DNA of 64,000 nt from Weissella oryzae SG25 (GTDB lineage Bacteria; Bacillota; Bacilli; Lactobacillales; Lactobacillaceae): contig NZ_DF820484.1 of the NCBI RefSeq assembly GCF_000691805.2, forward strand, positions 62,001 through 126,000, in the 5' to 3' direction. The position numbers and the translations under genes were made by a program. Shown piece by piece: positions 48,341 through 58,515 of the stretch. Numbering within the stretch: the stretch's first letter is position 1; each line of letters opens with the position of its first letter. A model generated the notes under the pieces. It had not been told where the DNA came from and did not search any database. It worked only from the letters and a program-made list of their open reading frames with translations.

Positions 48341-49591
48341 TTATTCGGCGTGTTCAATCTTTGCGAGTGGAAATGCCCGCGTCAAAGCTAGCACTTCTTC
48401 GCGAATTTTAGTTAATTCGTCTTCATTATCATGATTAGCTAAAGTCCGCAAAATTAGTTGTGCAACTTGTTGAGCCTGCGCTTCTTTAAAGCCACGTGTT
48501 GTAATCGCTGGTGTTCCAATGCGAATTCCAGAAGTAATAAATGGACTTCTTGGCTCATTTGGAATTGCCTCTTTATTAGTTGTAATCATCACTGAATCCA
48601 ACAAAATTTGGGCTTCTTTACCAGTTAAACCAGTTTTGGTTAGGTCCAAATTGAAAAGATGATTATCAGTTCCACCCGAAACTACCCGCACCAAGTCGGA
48701 ATTTTCAAAAACCGCTGCCATTGCGGCTGCATTGGCAATCACTTGTTTTCCATAAGCTTTGAAAGATGGTTGCAAGGCTTCGTATAAAGCCACTGCTTTA
48801 CCCGCAATTACATGTTCTAGTGGCCCACCTTGGGTACCTGGGAAAATAGCTGAGTTCAACTTTTTTGCTAGGCTAGCTTTGGCCAGAATCATTCCACCAC
48901 GAGGGCCACGTAAAGTCTTATGCGTTGTTGTCGTTACAACGTCAGCATAAGGAACTGGCGAAGGGTGCACTCCTGCTGCCACCAAACCAGCAATATGTGC
49001 CATATCAATCATCAAATAGGCCCCAGCTGAATCAGCAATTGCGCGTAACCGTGGAAAATCAATAAAGCGTGAATAAGCCGAAGCTCCTGCCACAATCAGC
49101 TTAGGTTGGTACTCTTTTGCTAACCGCGCAATTTCATCATAATCAATCAATTCAGCATCGTTGAGTCCATATGCATGAAAATTGTACATCTTACCAGAAA
49201 AATTAACTGGTGAGCCGTGTGTTAGGTGTCCACCAGCATTTAAATCCATACCTAAGACATGATCTCCCACCTCTAATAGTGCTGCATAAACCGCTGCATT
49301 GGCTTGTGAGCCAGAATGTGGTTGCACATTAGCATAATCGGCACCAAATAGTTCTTTAGCCCGCTCAATTGCTAACATCTCAACTTGATCAACAAATTGT
49401 GTCCCACCATAATATCGTTTGCCAGGATACCCTTCGGCATACTTGTTAGTTAAGATACTACCTTGCGCCATTCTAACGCCCTTAGAAACAATGTTTTCTG
49501 AGGCAATCAGTTCAATATTTTCTTCTTGCCGGTTCGCTTCACGATCAATCGCTGCCCAAAGTTCTGGATCATATTCCCGATAATTTACCAT
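48341..49591 (-). CDS. glyA: Serine hydroxymethyltransferase
   Basis: GlyA is a PLP enzyme interconverting serine and glycine with tetrahydrofolate. The 416-residue protein has [10 protein letters not shown], the [12 protein letters not shown] segment and the PLP-lysine [14 protein letters not shown]. It starts 20 bp after tsaC, in the tdk-prfA-prmC-tsaC-glyA operon. Confidence 0.96.
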   Translation of the reverse strand: MVNYREYDPELWAAIDREANRQEENIELIASENIVSKGVRMAQGSILTNKYAEGYPGKRYYGGTQFVDQVEMLAIERAKELFGADYANVQPHSGSQANAAVYAALLEVGDHVLGMDLNAGGHLTHGSPVNFSGKMYNFHAYGLNDAELIDYDEIARLAKEYQPKLIVAGASAYSRFIDFPRLRAIADSAGAYLMIDMAHIAGLVAAGVHPSPVPYADVVTTTTHKTLRGPRGGMILAKASLAKKLNSAIFPGTQGGPLEHVIAGKAVALYEALQPSFKAYGKQVIANAAAMAAVFENSDLVRVVSGGTDNHLFNLDLTKTGLTGKEAQILLDSVMITTNKEAIPNEPRSPFITSGIRIGTPAITTRGFKEAQAQQVAQLILRTLANHDNEDELTKIREEVLALTRAFPLAKIEHAE

Positions 49592-49611
49592 TCCTCATCC
49601 TCCGCAATCAA

Positions 49612-50637
49612 CTAGTCAAAAAGTTCGTTTACCCAATGTCCCCCTGAAGCCTTACCAAGTCGGTTATTGTAGGCTGCGTTTTGTGCAATATCTGGTAGCG
49701 CCGTTACCAAAATCGTAGTAACTTCGGCCCAGTCATCAAAGCGTCTTAAGCCGGCAAACAAGTTTGCGGCGGCCGTATCTTCATTTGCACCTAAAGACCA
49801 AACAAAATCCATACCACTTAATTGATGTTTTGCAATCTGATTGTTAGTCAACATTAAGCCAACTGGTTCCAACCGTCCTTGTGCCCAAACAATCGCAGCA
49901 GTCCAATCATCATCAGCCACCATATAGACTGCCTTATCTGGTGCATAGTGTCGGTATTTCATTCCAGGTGCTTTTGGCGCTTCATCAGCACTAACGTGTT
50001 TTAGTTCTGAATCAATTGTAACGCCCAAAACCGCTTCAAGTTGTGCTGGTGTAATTTTACCGGGACGCAAAACAGCTGGTTGCTCGGTCGACAAATCAAT
50101 TACCGTTGACTCAACCCCAATCTTAGTTGCTCCATCATCAAGGACACCTGCTATTTTACCATGTAAATCATGAAAAACGTGTTGGGCAGTCGTTGGACTA
50201 GGCTTACCTGATGTGTTAGCCGAAGGGCCTACTAGTGGTGTATCCGTTAGGCGAATTAACTCACGTGTCAAATCATTATCTGGCATTCTTACTGCCACAG
50301 TATCCAAACCACCGGTCACAGTCGCAGAAACTGTATCTGGCTTCACCGGTAAAATCATTGTCAAAGGGCCTGGCCAAAAGGCAGCCATTAATTTTTCAGC
50401 CCAAGTATTCACTAGGGCAACCCGACCAACTTGTTCGATATCAGCAACATGCACAATTAAAGGATTATCTGACGGACGTCCCTTAGCTGCGTATACCTTA
50501 CTAACAGCAGTATCATTAAAGGCATCCGCACCTAAACCGTACACTGTCTCACTCGGAAAAGCGACTAAAGCCCCTCGTTTAATGGCCTTTACTGCCGCAG
50601 CTAGTTCACTTTTATCCCATATCTTTGTCTGTACCAT
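49612..50637 (-). CDS. tsaC: Threonylcarbamoyl-AMP synthase (Sua5/YwlC)
   Basis: TsaC/Sua5 makes threonylcarbamoyl-AMP for t6A. The 341-residue form has the YrdC domain (FPSETVYGLGADA near 28-40, then KGRPSDNPL) plus the C-terminal Sua5 domain after the linker APGMKYRHYAP. The product is used by TsaB/TsaD encoded at the other end of the window. It is 2 bp from prmC. Confidence 0.93.
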   Translation of the reverse strand: MVQTKIWDKSELAAAVKAIKRGALVAFPSETVYGLGADAFNDTAVSKVYAAKGRPSDNPLIVHVADIEQVGRVALVNTWAEKLMAAFWPGPLTMILPVKPDTVSATVTGGLDTVAVRMPDNDLTRELIRLTDTPLVGPSANTSGKPSPTTAQHVFHDLHGKIAGVLDDGATKIGVESTVIDLSTEQPAVLRPGKITPAQLEAVLGVTIDSELKHVSADEAPKAPGMKYRHYAPDKAVYMVADDDWTAAIVWAQGRLEPVGLMLTNNQIAKHQLSGMDFVWSLGANEDTAAANLFAGLRRFDDWAEVTTILVTALPDIAQNAAYNNRLGKASGGHWVNELFD

Positions 50638-50639
50638 TT

Positions 50640-51497
50640 TTACCTCCGTGATACTTTAATCATCCGATCATGCCCGCTCATATCTTGTCGTAATTCAACG
50701 GATACATCTGGCAAGTCAGCAAAAAGCTTTTGGAGTGCTGGTCCTTGTTGATAGCCAATTTCAAAGTAGGCACTACCTGCTAAACTCAAATGGTTTAGCA
50801 AGTCAGTAGCAATTCTTTTATATAGTGCTAATCCCTCATCATCAGCAAATAAAGCCAAATCTGGTTCAAACAGAAGAACTGAATCATCCATCTCATTCCG
50901 TTCAGCTTCACTTATATAAGGCGGGTTAGACACAATTACGTCAAAGGTCCCATCAAGTTTTGCAAATAAATCTGATTCGATAAAATCAACATCCAACGCA
51001 TACTGCGTGGCATTAATTTGTGCTAATTCTAAGGCATCCGCTGATATATCACTAGCAGTTACTTGCCAGGTTGGTTTTTCAGCCGCTAATGTTAAAGCGA
51101 TTGCTCCAGAACCCGTACCAATATCAAGGATACTTACTGATTCATGCTTAGCGTAATCGGTTAAAATCCATTCAACTAATTCTTCAGTTTCCTGACGTGG
51201 AATCAGCACACGCCGATCAACCGCAAACTCACGTCCATAAAAGGCTGCATGACCAAGCGCATACTGGACTGGTTGTCCACCCTTAATTGCACGAATCGCA
51301 ACCATGAAGCGTAACCGCTTCTCATCTTCTAAAATCGTGTACAAATTATTTGCTAACTGACTATAATTCCAAGCCATCATCCCCGTCAGCAGGTAATCAA
51401 TTTGTGCCAACCGCTCAGTCTTATCATGAATATAGGGCTCCAATTGCCAATCGCCCCAATCACGGACTGCTTCAATTGTCCATTGTTCATCCATCAT
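50640..51497 (-). CDS. prmC: Release factor glutamine methyltransferase
   Basis: PrmC methylates the GGQ glutamine of release factors. The 285-residue protein has SAM motif I (ILDIGTGSGAIAL) and the catalytic NPPYI. It lies between prfA and tsaC, as is usual. Confidence 0.96.
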   Translation of the reverse strand: MMDEQWTIEAVRDWGDWQLEPYIHDKTERLAQIDYLLTGMMAWNYSQLANNLYTILEDEKRLRFMVAIRAIKGGQPVQYALGHAAFYGREFAVDRRVLIPRQETEELVEWILTDYAKHESVSILDIGTGSGAIALTLAAEKPTWQVTASDISADALELAQINATQYALDVDFIESDLFAKLDGTFDVIVSNPPYISEAERNEMDDSVLLFEPDLALFADDEGLALYKRIATDLLNHLSLAGSAYFEIGYQQGPALQKLFADLPDVSVELRQDMSGHDRMIKVSRR

Positions 51498-51501
51498 TAT
51501 A

Positions 51502-52587
51502 CTAACCTTGTTTTAGTGCTTCGAGTTTTGCGGTTTGATCAGCGATAACAAGGGCATCAATCACATCACCTAGTTCACCATTCATGATTCGATCCAATTT
51601 GTTTAATGAGAGGCCAATTCGGTGATCAGTCACCCGATTTTGTGGATAGTTATAAGTCCGGATACGTTCGGAACGATCCCCAGTTCCAACTGCCGTCTTA
51701 CGTTGCTCAGCATACTCAGCTTCATTTTGTGAAGCATAGTAATCATACACACGAGTCTTCAGAATTTCTAAAGCCTTCGCCCGATTTTGTTGTTGTGAAC
51801 GTTCATCTTGCATCGCAACAACAATTCCAGTTGGTAAGTGGGTCATACGAACCGCTGATGAAGTCTTATTAATATGCTGACCACCGGCACCAGATGAACG
51901 GTACACATCAACACGCAAGTCTTTATCTTCAAGCACAATATCAACATCTTCATACTCAGGCATAACCCCAACCGTTGCGGTTGAAGTGTGAACCCGGCCA
52001 GCCGACTCAGTCTCAGGTACTCGTTGTACACGATGAGCACCATTTTCAAACTTTAGCTTTGAATAAACTGACTCACCAGTAATCATAAGTACAATTTCTT
52101 TATACCCACCAATTTCAGTCCGGTTTTCGTCAATGATTTCAACATGCCAACCCTGCTTTTCTGCATAACGTTGATACATATCATATAGGTCAGCCGCAAA
52201 GAGCGCCCCTTCATCACCACCAGCAGCACCGTGAATTTCCATGATAATATTCTTATCATCGTTTGGGTCCTTTGGTAGCAACAAAATTTTCAATTGTTCT
52301 TCCAAAGTCTCTTTTTCAAGCTTTAATTCTTTTAATTCTTCCTTGGCTAGGTCCTCTAACTCATCGTCACCTAAACCTTCATTTAGCATTTCTTCATTAT
52401 CCGCAATGCCATTCACTACATCACGGTAGTGTCTAAAAACTTCAACCGTTTCGCGTAAAGCACCTTCTTCTTTAGATAGAGCCATGAAACGCTGAGTATC
52501 TGAAATAATATCTGGATCAGAGATCATTTCAGAGATTTCATCATAACGGTCAACTACCGCTTGTACTTTTTCAAATATTTCATCCAT
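51502..52587 (-). CDS. prfA: Peptide chain release factor 1
   Basis: RF1 reads UAA/UAG stop codons. The 361-residue protein has the catalytic GGQHINKT and the following [15 protein letters not shown]. It is followed after 4 bp by its modifying enzyme PrmC. Confidence 0.97.
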   Translation of the reverse strand: MDEIFEKVQAVVDRYDEISEMISDPDIISDTQRFMALSKEEGALRETVEVFRHYRDVVNGIADNEEMLNEGLGDDELEDLAKEELKELKLEKETLEEQLKILLLPKDPNDDKNIIMEIHGAAGGDEGALFAADLYDMYQRYAEKQGWHVEIIDENRTEIGGYKEIVLMITGESVYSKLKFENGAHRVQRVPETESAGRVHTSTATVGVMPEYEDVDIVLEDKDLRVDVYRSSGAGGQHINKTSSAVRMTHLPTGIVVAMQDERSQQQNRAKALEILKTRVYDYYASQNEAEYAEQRKTAVGTGDRSERIRTYNYPQNRVTDHRIGLSLNKLDRIMNGELGDVIDALVIADQTAKLEALKQG

Positions 52588-52615
52588 CGGGACTTTTCCT
52601 CATTTTCTAGGTAAA

Positions 52616-53209
52616 TTATTTATTGGTGCGTCGTGCTAGGGCCGCTAAATCTGGCTGGTTATAATGAATCCGGCAAACTGGCATATAAGATTCATCGCCA
52701 CCAATTTGAATCTGCTCACCTTCATAAACTGGCACTCCATCAACTACACGTAAATTCATGATTGCTTTACGGTCACAAAATGAGCACAGGGTTTTCATCT
52801 CTTCAATTTTATCGGCATAAATCAACAAAGCCTCTGAACCAGGAAACAATTGATTAAAAGCATCGTTTTTCAAGCCAAACGCAAGGGTTGGTATTTGTAA
52901 TTCATCAACGACTTGCGTTAATTGCAAGACTTGGGCTTTAGTTAAAAACTGAGCTTCGTCAATTAAAACTGCGGCAATTGCTGGTGAGTTCTTCACAAGT
53001 TCGAAAATGTTATCATCCGCTGCAACAGCCTGCGCAGGTCGCTGCATACCAATTCTAGATGCAACGACGCCCACACCAGAACGATTATCCAAAGCACTCG
53101 TCAATAACAATACTTTACGGCCTTGCGTTTCATAATTATGCGCTACTTTAATTATTTCAATACTTTTACCGCTGGCCATTGCACCATAACGAAAAAATAA
53201 TTGTGCCAT
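52616..53209 (-). CDS. tdk: Thymidine kinase
   Basis: Tdk phosphorylates thymidine. The 197-residue type II enzyme has a P-loop (GAMASGKS near 9-16), DEAQF, and zinc cysteines in CSFC and a late CRIH. The ATG at 53209 has AAGGAGG 8 bp upstream; an earlier start at 53269 is not needed. It is the first gene of the operon. Confidence 0.95.
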   Translation of the reverse strand: MAQLFFRYGAMASGKSIEIIKVAHNYETQGRKVLLLTSALDNRSGVGVVASRIGMQRPAQAVAADDNIFELVKNSPAIAAVLIDEAQFLTKAQVLQLTQVVDELQIPTLAFGLKNDAFNQLFPGSEALLIYADKIEEMKTLCSFCDRKAIMNLRVVDGVPVYEGEQIQIGGDESYMPVCRIHYNQPDLAALARRTNK

Positions 53210-53285
53210 TACTTGCCTCCTTAAACCCCATCTTTTGCGACTGTCAGTTCTTATTTTACAATAAAACATAGGTGCATAACAGAGT

Positions 53286-53339
53286 AAAAACTAGTCTAGC
53301 AACCTAAGCGTTCCATCGAACTTAAGGTCATCAGACTAG
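53286..53339 (-). terminator. Terminator of murT-gatD
   Basis: CTAGTCT (53339-53333) pairs with AGACTAG (53297-53291), with an inner ACCTTAAG/CTTAGGT stem, followed by TTTTT. Confidence 0.85.
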
Positions 53340-53374
53340 CTTTCCATTAACTCATTTAAAATTGGGCTCGCTTT

Positions 53375-54088
53375 TTAAAAGCTCTCGGCTGGTACGCTTG
53401 CTAATTTAGCTTGCCAGTCAACCGTAGGGTATTTACGGTTAAGAATAATTGTAAGTACCTTTAAAGCTAAGTTACCATTCCGGGTAAAGATTGGGCCATG
53501 GAAGTAAGTTCCATAAACATTCTTATAAACCAAACCTTCACCACCATCTTCACCATTGTTGCCGTGGCCCTCTAAGGTCTTACCTAGTGGTCGTTCGCCA
53601 GCTCCTAGGAATGTTCGTCCTTGATGATTCTCAAAGCCACGATAAATTTCACCACTCACTTCATCTTGAATACGAATATTACCAGTAAAACGACTAGTTG
53701 GTTGGTTTAAAGTGTAGTGATCTAAAGCACCAATGCCCTCTACCCTGGTTCCATCCGCTAATAAGAAGTAATGTCCTAGTAATTGGAAGCCGCCACACAC
53801 ACCCAAAAAGGGACCACCATTTTCAATATAGCGTTTAATCGCATCGGCTTTCTTAGGTAAATCATATGATACTATCTGTTCCTCATAGTCCTGTCCGCCA
53901 CCAAAAAGAGCAAAATCATACTGATTGTCTTTAAAATCTGTATCTAAAGAAACCAAATCAACATCAACCGTTACACCAACTTGTTTAGCATAATAACGTA
54001 AGGCAAGAATATTTCCATAATCACCATACGTATTCATTAAATCGCCATATAAATGAGCAATTTTAAAATTATAATCAGTCATGGTCAT
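53375..54088 (-). CDS. gatD: Lipid II isoglutaminyl synthase, glutaminase subunit GatD
   Basis: GatD releases ammonia from glutamine for MurT to amidate D-Glu of lipid II. The 237-residue class I glutamine amidotransferase has the nucleophile Cys in FLGVCGGFQLLG and the catalytic His in TYFHGPIF. Its start overlaps the murT stop by 4 bp. Confidence 0.93.
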   Translation of the reverse strand: MTMTDYNFKIAHLYGDLMNTYGDYGNILALRYYAKQVGVTVDVDLVSLDTDFKDNQYDFALFGGGQDYEEQIVSYDLPKKADAIKRYIENGGPFLGVCGGFQLLGHYFLLADGTRVEGIGALDHYTLNQPTSRFTGNIRIQDEVSGEIYRGFENHQGRTFLGAGERPLGKTLEGHGNNGEDGGEGLVYKNVYGTYFHGPIFTRNGNLALKVLTIILNRKYPTVDWQAKLASVPAESF

Positions 54089-55437
54089 TCCCCCATTTGA
54101 TTCTTGATATAACCTTCTTGTATTAATTGTGCCCGTAATTGTAACATTGCCGTATAGGTTGCTGCTATATAAACGCGCTTTGTAGGCATGGCTTTAATTG
54201 CAGAGGAAATCTTCTTTAAATCCTCATAGACTGGAATATCAGTAAAGTCAGCCATCTTTAAGCGAACATTGATGTCACGATAACGTTCGCCACCAACTGC
54301 AACTTTTTGCACACCAGTACCATGTAATGATTCAAAGTCAGCATCCCAAATCCATGAAGTATCAATTCCATCTGCATAGTTAGCATTAAGTAAGACTAAG
54401 AGAGAAAAAGGTTCTGAGTCAGTTTTCATCATGTCAATCACTTGATTAGTACCCACTGGGTTTTTAATTAAGACAATTGTAACTTCTTTATCTGCAACTT
54501 TAACAATTTCTTGGCGACCAAAAACCTGGGCATTTGATTCAAAAGCCTTTTTAATCTTAGCAATCTCTACACCCATAAAACGGCCTACAGCATATGCTGC
54601 TAGTGCATTATAAATGTTATACATACCGGCAATTTCAATTTGGAAAGTGTGACCATCAATATCGAAATTTGAAAACTTGGGTGTCATTTGATTTAGCTTA
54701 GTCACCGCATAATCAAGCTGTGGACGTTTAAACCCATCCGTTACTGAAAAATAATCGCCTTGATTGGCATAGGTCATAAAATGATAGTGCAAAATTGCAT
54801 CATCAGTCGGTGATAAGATACCATCAGTGTTAATTGGTGCGCGTTGATCCTTATCAGCAGGTAAATGATTAAATCCATAGTAGATTTTCGGATTAGGTAA
54901 ATTACCCCGCATGAAAATAGGTGAATCCGCATTTATAATCAATGTTGCATCTGGAACAAGTCGAATGCCTTTCAAAATCTTATCATAAGTAGTGTAAATT
55001 TCACCAAAGCGATCCATTTGATCACGAAAAATATTAGTTAAAACAAATGCTTTTGGCTTTAATTGACGAGCAATTTCTTCAACATTAGCCTCGTCAACTT
55101 CTAATACTGCAATTGGCCTCTCACCATGTTTAGCTGCTTTAGCAGTCAACATCGTACCGGTGATTCCTTGAATCATATTTGAACCTGAAGGATTAGTAAT
55201 AATTGTTCCAAATTGCTCACGCAAAACACGGGCAATTAGAGTCGTTGTCAACGTTTTTCCATTAGTTCCAGTAATTACAATCACATCATACTTTTCAGCT
55301 AAATCAACCATTACATCAGGGTCAATCTTAACAGCCAATTTACCAGGCAAAGAAGTCCCCCCTCGATGCAAAACATCATGCAAAACAAAATAACTTGTCT
55401 TACCAACTAGCATTGCTAATGAACTTTTCAGACTCAT
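54085..55437 (-). CDS. murT: Lipid II isoglutaminyl synthase, ligase subunit MurT
   Basis: MurT is a Mur-ligase-like subunit that forms D-isoglutamine on lipid II with GatD. The 450-residue protein has the P-loop ITGTNGKTLTTT at 55-66, the central Mur ligase domain and the C-terminal DUF1727. The segment where other MurT proteins have a Cys4 zinc ribbon is preserved (LHYHFMTYAN...GDYF...GFKRP), but the four cysteines are replaced (S-P-T-D and S-V-T-D). The protein contains no cysteine at all. Confidence 0.93.
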   Translation of the reverse strand: MSLKSSLAMLVGKTSYFVLHDVLHRGGTSLPGKLAVKIDPDVMVDLAEKYDVIVITGTNGKTLTTTLIARVLREQFGTIITNPSGSNMIQGITGTMLTAKAAKHGERPIAVLEVDEANVEEIARQLKPKAFVLTNIFRDQMDRFGEIYTTYDKILKGIRLVPDATLIINADSPIFMRGNLPNPKIYYGFNHLPADKDQRAPINTDGILSPTDDAILHYHFMTYANQGDYFSVTDGFKRPQLDYAVTKLNQMTPKFSNFDIDGHTFQIEIAGMYNIYNALAAYAVGRFMGVEIAKIKKAFESNAQVFGRQEIVKVADKEVTIVLIKNPVGTNQVIDMMKTDSEPFSLLVLLNANYADGIDTSWIWDADFESLHGTGVQKVAVGGERYRDINVRLKMADFTDIPVYEDLKKISSAIKAMPTKRVYIAATYTAMLQLRAQLIQEGYIKNQMGE

Positions 55438-55511
55438 GTCGAACTCCTTTTCAAAATACTAAGCTTTATTTTAGCATTCATTCATTAAATTAGCCTAGTC
55501 TATTTCTAGAT

Positions 55512-55540
55512 TTGAAACTTTTAAATTACAGTTGTAAACT
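55512..55540 (+). promoter_or_regulatory. copY promoter with overlapping cop box
   Basis: -35 TTGAAA at 55512-55517, 17-bp spacer, -10 TAAACT at 55535-55540. The cop box TACAGTTGTA (55527-55536) overlaps the -10, as expected for CopY repression released by copper. Confidence 0.85.
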
Positions 55541-55614
55541 TTGTTCTGATGTTATACGCTACTTTGTATTCTGTCATTAATCTAGTCCTACACCAAGTCA
55601 GGAGCATTTATTTT

Positions 55615-56031
55615 ATGAATGAAATTGAAATTACCGATGCTGAATGGGCTGTTATGCGAGTCATTTGGACCTTGGGTACCGCCACCAGCAAAGAGATTGC
55701 CTCAATATTAATGACACAAAAGGGTTGGCAGGTAACTACTGTTAAAACCTTTTTGGGTCGTTTAGTTAAAAAAGGGGCGCTTCAAGTTGAAAAAAAACAG
55801 CATGCCTTTGTATATGAAAGTACCATTACTGAACAAGATTCAATGGATAAAGCGCTCAACAATCTATTCGGTCAACTATGCACCATGAAAGTTGGTAACT
55901 CTTTAGCTAATGTCCTACCAGATTTATCGCTCAGCCAAGCTGATATAAAAAAGTTACAAGCTATCTTAACTCAAAAAGCTCAAACTGCCCCTAACACTTT
56001 GGCTTGCGATTGTATTGAATGTGCCAAATAG
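55615..56031 (+). CDS. copY: CopY-type copper-responsive repressor (BlaI/MecI family)
   Basis: This 138-residue repressor has the BlaI/CopY winged helix (ITDAEWAVMRVIWTLGTATSKEI...) and a cysteine cluster at the C-terminus (C131, C133, C136, reading CDCIEC). The well-studied CopY metal motif is CxCx4CxC, so only part of it is present. The ATG at 55615 has AGGAG upstream. The cop box in its promoter and the matching one before copB (61347) make it the likely regulator of copB. Confidence 0.9.
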   Translation: MNEIEITDAEWAVMRVIWTLGTATSKEIASILMTQKGWQVTTVKTFLGRLVKKGALQVEKKQHAFVYESTITEQDSMDKALNNLFGQLCTMKVGNSLANVLPDLSLSQADIKKLQAILTQKAQTAPNTLACDCIECAK

Positions 56032-56071
56032 TAACCTTACTCGACCAAATTTAGTTCGTCTAGTCTACTAC

Positions 56072-58312
56072 CTATCTGCTAGTTCTATTGGAACTAGCCT
56101 TTTTTGTATACTTAGCCAATGGCTTATAACCCAAAACAAATATAATTACGCTTCCTCCCACGTAAGTCCAAATATTATTTTTGCTTACCGCTAAGGCTGG
56201 TAAACTACTTTGTTGTTGGTTATGTGATTTTATGAAATAACCTTCGCCAAAACCATTCCCACTTATCTGTCGATTTAGAGCAATAGGGGTATTTTCTACA
56301 TGCCTAGTTTTTGCACACTCTGGCTGAAACAACTCAGCTGCCAACTCAACTCGCCCAATTAATTGGGATGTCTCTGCCATTAAGGGTAATACGATTAACT
56401 TTATATCCCGGCTACTTTGTTTACCATTAGCCGCTATTAAAAGAATTGTTACTATGTATTCACCAGGCTTATCCACACTAGTTTGATTAAATTTCTCAGG
56501 TAACCTTACTACAACTCGGTTACTAGGTAGCGGTTTATGCCAGACAACTGATTTAGTCCAATCAAATTTGGCTCCCTGCGTTATATGTTGATCTTTTACT
56601 GCAACTAGGTTCAACTGAGCACTTTTTATAATTGGTTCACCAGTCCACTGGATTAATGTTGATTGTTTTCGGCTATATTTTTGACTCTGCCAATAGTGAT
56701 GCTTAATTTGATAAAGCAATTGTTGTGTTTGACCAAATTTAGGATAGTTAGCCATTAACTGTATATCCACACCTGTCTTGGCAAGTTCCTCCCCGTTGGG
56801 TCCTACAACCCTAGATACTAAGCTCATAGGATTATAATTTTCAAAATCATCAATAAATTGCCAATCATCTTCAACCACTAAAGCTGATTTGTCTCTAACT
56901 AAATTGACGGTACCTATAAATGTATCAATTGGTTGTGCCATATCATTTGTGTAAATCTGCCAAATCACTTGATGTATACCCAAATCTACTGGCGCGTTAT
57001 TTATCAACAAAGTTGGCTCAACCCGCCAGTTTGTTACCGCTGAAGCGTTTATCGTTGTTAGTTTAACTAATTCTGCTTGATTAAATTTTATCAAAGCATT
57101 AATTTTCTGCACAGGCATATTGGGACTGACATATAAAGTCTTAGGCTCTTTGGCTTTACCAAGCAGAGCCGGGGCCCAAACCCAAGTACCCGTAGAACCC
57201 TTTTTTCTACCTAAATTTTGCAACACTTGTTTTCCTAAAAGTCCAGGCCCGCGGTTTACCATTTGATTTTCTGTATTGAAATTATTTTGTATCCACTTGC
57301 CACCATAACGTGCATCAACTGGCACGTGCATTAACGATGACTCATGTGGTTCTAAATAATTAATCATATGTCCGTTTGCTGTTTTGGCTGATTGTCCAAA
57401 TGTTCGATTCATAAAGGTAATTTCCCGTAAATTGTTACTACCCACAAACAATTCAGCTGTCCGATGCCGTTTTACTTTTGAAAAATCTAAATTGGATAAA
57501 TCTAGCTTCTCTAGCTTGGGAATATTTGCAAACATCCGTCTTACATCGCTGACTTGAATTGTCTTGAATCCAGCTAAAGGAAGCTCGACTAAAGTTGGAT
57601 TATCTGCAAACATTTCCCGCATATCGGTAACTGCTGCCAGTTCCAAATTAGATAATCCGGTAATTTTTTTCAGTGCCGGTATTTTTGAAAAAAGCGCACT
57701 GCTATTACTCGGTAATATTACCCTACCAATAATATCAATTTGTTTGATTTGTGGTATATATTCTTGTAATTTTGAATCTGCTAAAAAAGGGGCTGATAAT
57801 TTGGCCGTTCTTTGTACAGATGGAGCAATACCATCACCAAAAGTTAAACAACCCGCCTGAAAATGCCATGGCACAGTCCCCCAAGTCCCAATTATTTGTT
57901 CATTAGCTTCAGCTGGAGCTTCAACCAATTCGTCTGGCTTTGTTTCAGATACCAAAGAATATGCATTATTAGATTTTTGAAATTCCGGCTCCCTGATACT
58001 AATTTGCGAATCAAATGGTACCAAAGAACTACCTACTAACTCTGCTTCATTTGTCTTTTCAGGCGTTTGCACCTGAGTATTACCTTCCCTATTTAGTTCA
58101 GTATCATTATCTACCTTATTAGTTTCGACTAATGTCGTCCCTATTTTGATACCTTCATCAGTGACTTGTGCGAACTCTTCTTGAGCATAACCCGGTCTAG
58201 TACTGATGAAAATAGCTAAGCTCACTACAAAAATAATAGTTAGTAACTTTTGTAAGCTTGATTTAAAGGGAAGCCGCTTTATAAATTTTTGGAACATATT
58301 CGATAACCCCAT
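56072..58312 (-). CDS. Secreted BspA/DUF285-type LRR surface protein with LPALA-type sorting-like end
   Basis: This 746-residue protein has a signal peptide (about 1-43, KLLTIIFVVSLAIFIST). A DUF285/BspA-like leucine-rich repeat region at about 185-290 contains repeated MFA-N-x-L-x-L-x-LPLAGF and LDLSNLDFSKV units. Bacterial Ig-like modules at about 405-670 follow. The C-terminus has LPALA at 704-708, a hydrophobic stretch and a basic tail (KYTKKASSNRTSR). LPALA is not LPxTG. The gene has no close homologue in my memory and is likely an adhesin or host-binding protein. The 3' end overlaps the copY terminator. Confidence 0.82.
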   Translation of the reverse strand: MGLSNMFQKFIKRLPFKSSLQKLLTIIFVVSLAIFISTRPGYAQEEFAQVTDEGIKIGTTLVETNKVDNDTELNREGNTQVQTPEKTNEAELVGSSLVPFDSQISIREPEFQKSNNAYSLVSETKPDELVEAPAEANEQIIGTWGTVPWHFQAGCLTFGDGIAPSVQRTAKLSAPFLADSKLQEYIPQIKQIDIIGRVILPSNSSALFSKIPALKKITGLSNLELAAVTDMREMFADNPTLVELPLAGFKTIQVSDVRRMFANIPKLEKLDLSNLDFSKVKRHRTAELFVGSNNLREITFMNRTFGQSAKTANGHMINYLEPHESSLMHVPVDARYGGKWIQNNFNTENQMVNRGPGLLGKQVLQNLGRKKGSTGTWVWAPALLGKAKEPKTLYVSPNMPVQKINALIKFNQAELVKLTTINASAVTNWRVEPTLLINNAPVDLGIHQVIWQIYTNDMAQPIDTFIGTVNLVRDKSALVVEDDWQFIDDFENYNPMSLVSRVVGPNGEELAKTGVDIQLMANYPKFGQTQQLLYQIKHHYWQSQKYSRKQSTLIQWTGEPIIKSAQLNLVAVKDQHITQGAKFDWTKSVVWHKPLPSNRVVVRLPEKFNQTSVDKPGEYIVTILLIAANGKQSSRDIKLIVLPLMAETSQLIGRVELAAELFQPECAKTRHVENTPIALNRQISGNGFGEGYFIKSHNQQQSSLPALAVSKNNIWTYVGGSVIIFVLGYKPLAKYTKKASSNRTSR
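56078..56105 (+). terminator. Terminator of copY inside the surface-protein gene
   Basis: GCTAGTTC with GAACTAGC (8 bp) followed by CTTTTTTG on the plus strand. The convergent surface-protein coding end overlaps it. Confidence 0.7.
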
Positions 58313-58326
58313 AACTTATTATAGAA

Positions 58327-58379
58327 ATATCATAAATATGATATCTAGCAAATGACCACGAGGTCTATCATATTTGATA
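58327..58379. promoter_or_regulatory. Two operator-like palindromes upstream of the surface-protein gene
   Basis: ATATCATA-AA-TATGATAT (58327-58344) and TATCA-TATT-TGATA (58366-58379) are similar palindromes. They lie just ahead of the surface-protein start. They suggest one regulator binding twice. Confidence 0.5.
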
Positions 58380-58502
58380 ATCATTAATCAAGGGAAGCCT
58401 GATAATATTCACTCTGTAATGCTTTAAACCCATATAGAAGCTAACTTAGCTTAGAGGAATCAGCAATCAAGGATAATAATCTTTAAAAATAGCGAAAATA
58501 AG

Positions 58503-58515
58503 TGACAAGTTGTCA
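58503..58515. promoter_or_regulatory. Palindrome before the tetR gene
   Basis: TGACAA-G-TTGTCA is a perfect 13-bp palindrome about 75 bp upstream of the TetR start, and about 190 bp upstream of the surface-protein start. It may be the TetR operator. Confidence 0.5.

Noticed and set aside
50213..50659. Plus-strand open frame antisense to tsaC (148 codons)
   Set aside because: Shadow of the tsaC reading frame; no start signal or family likeness.
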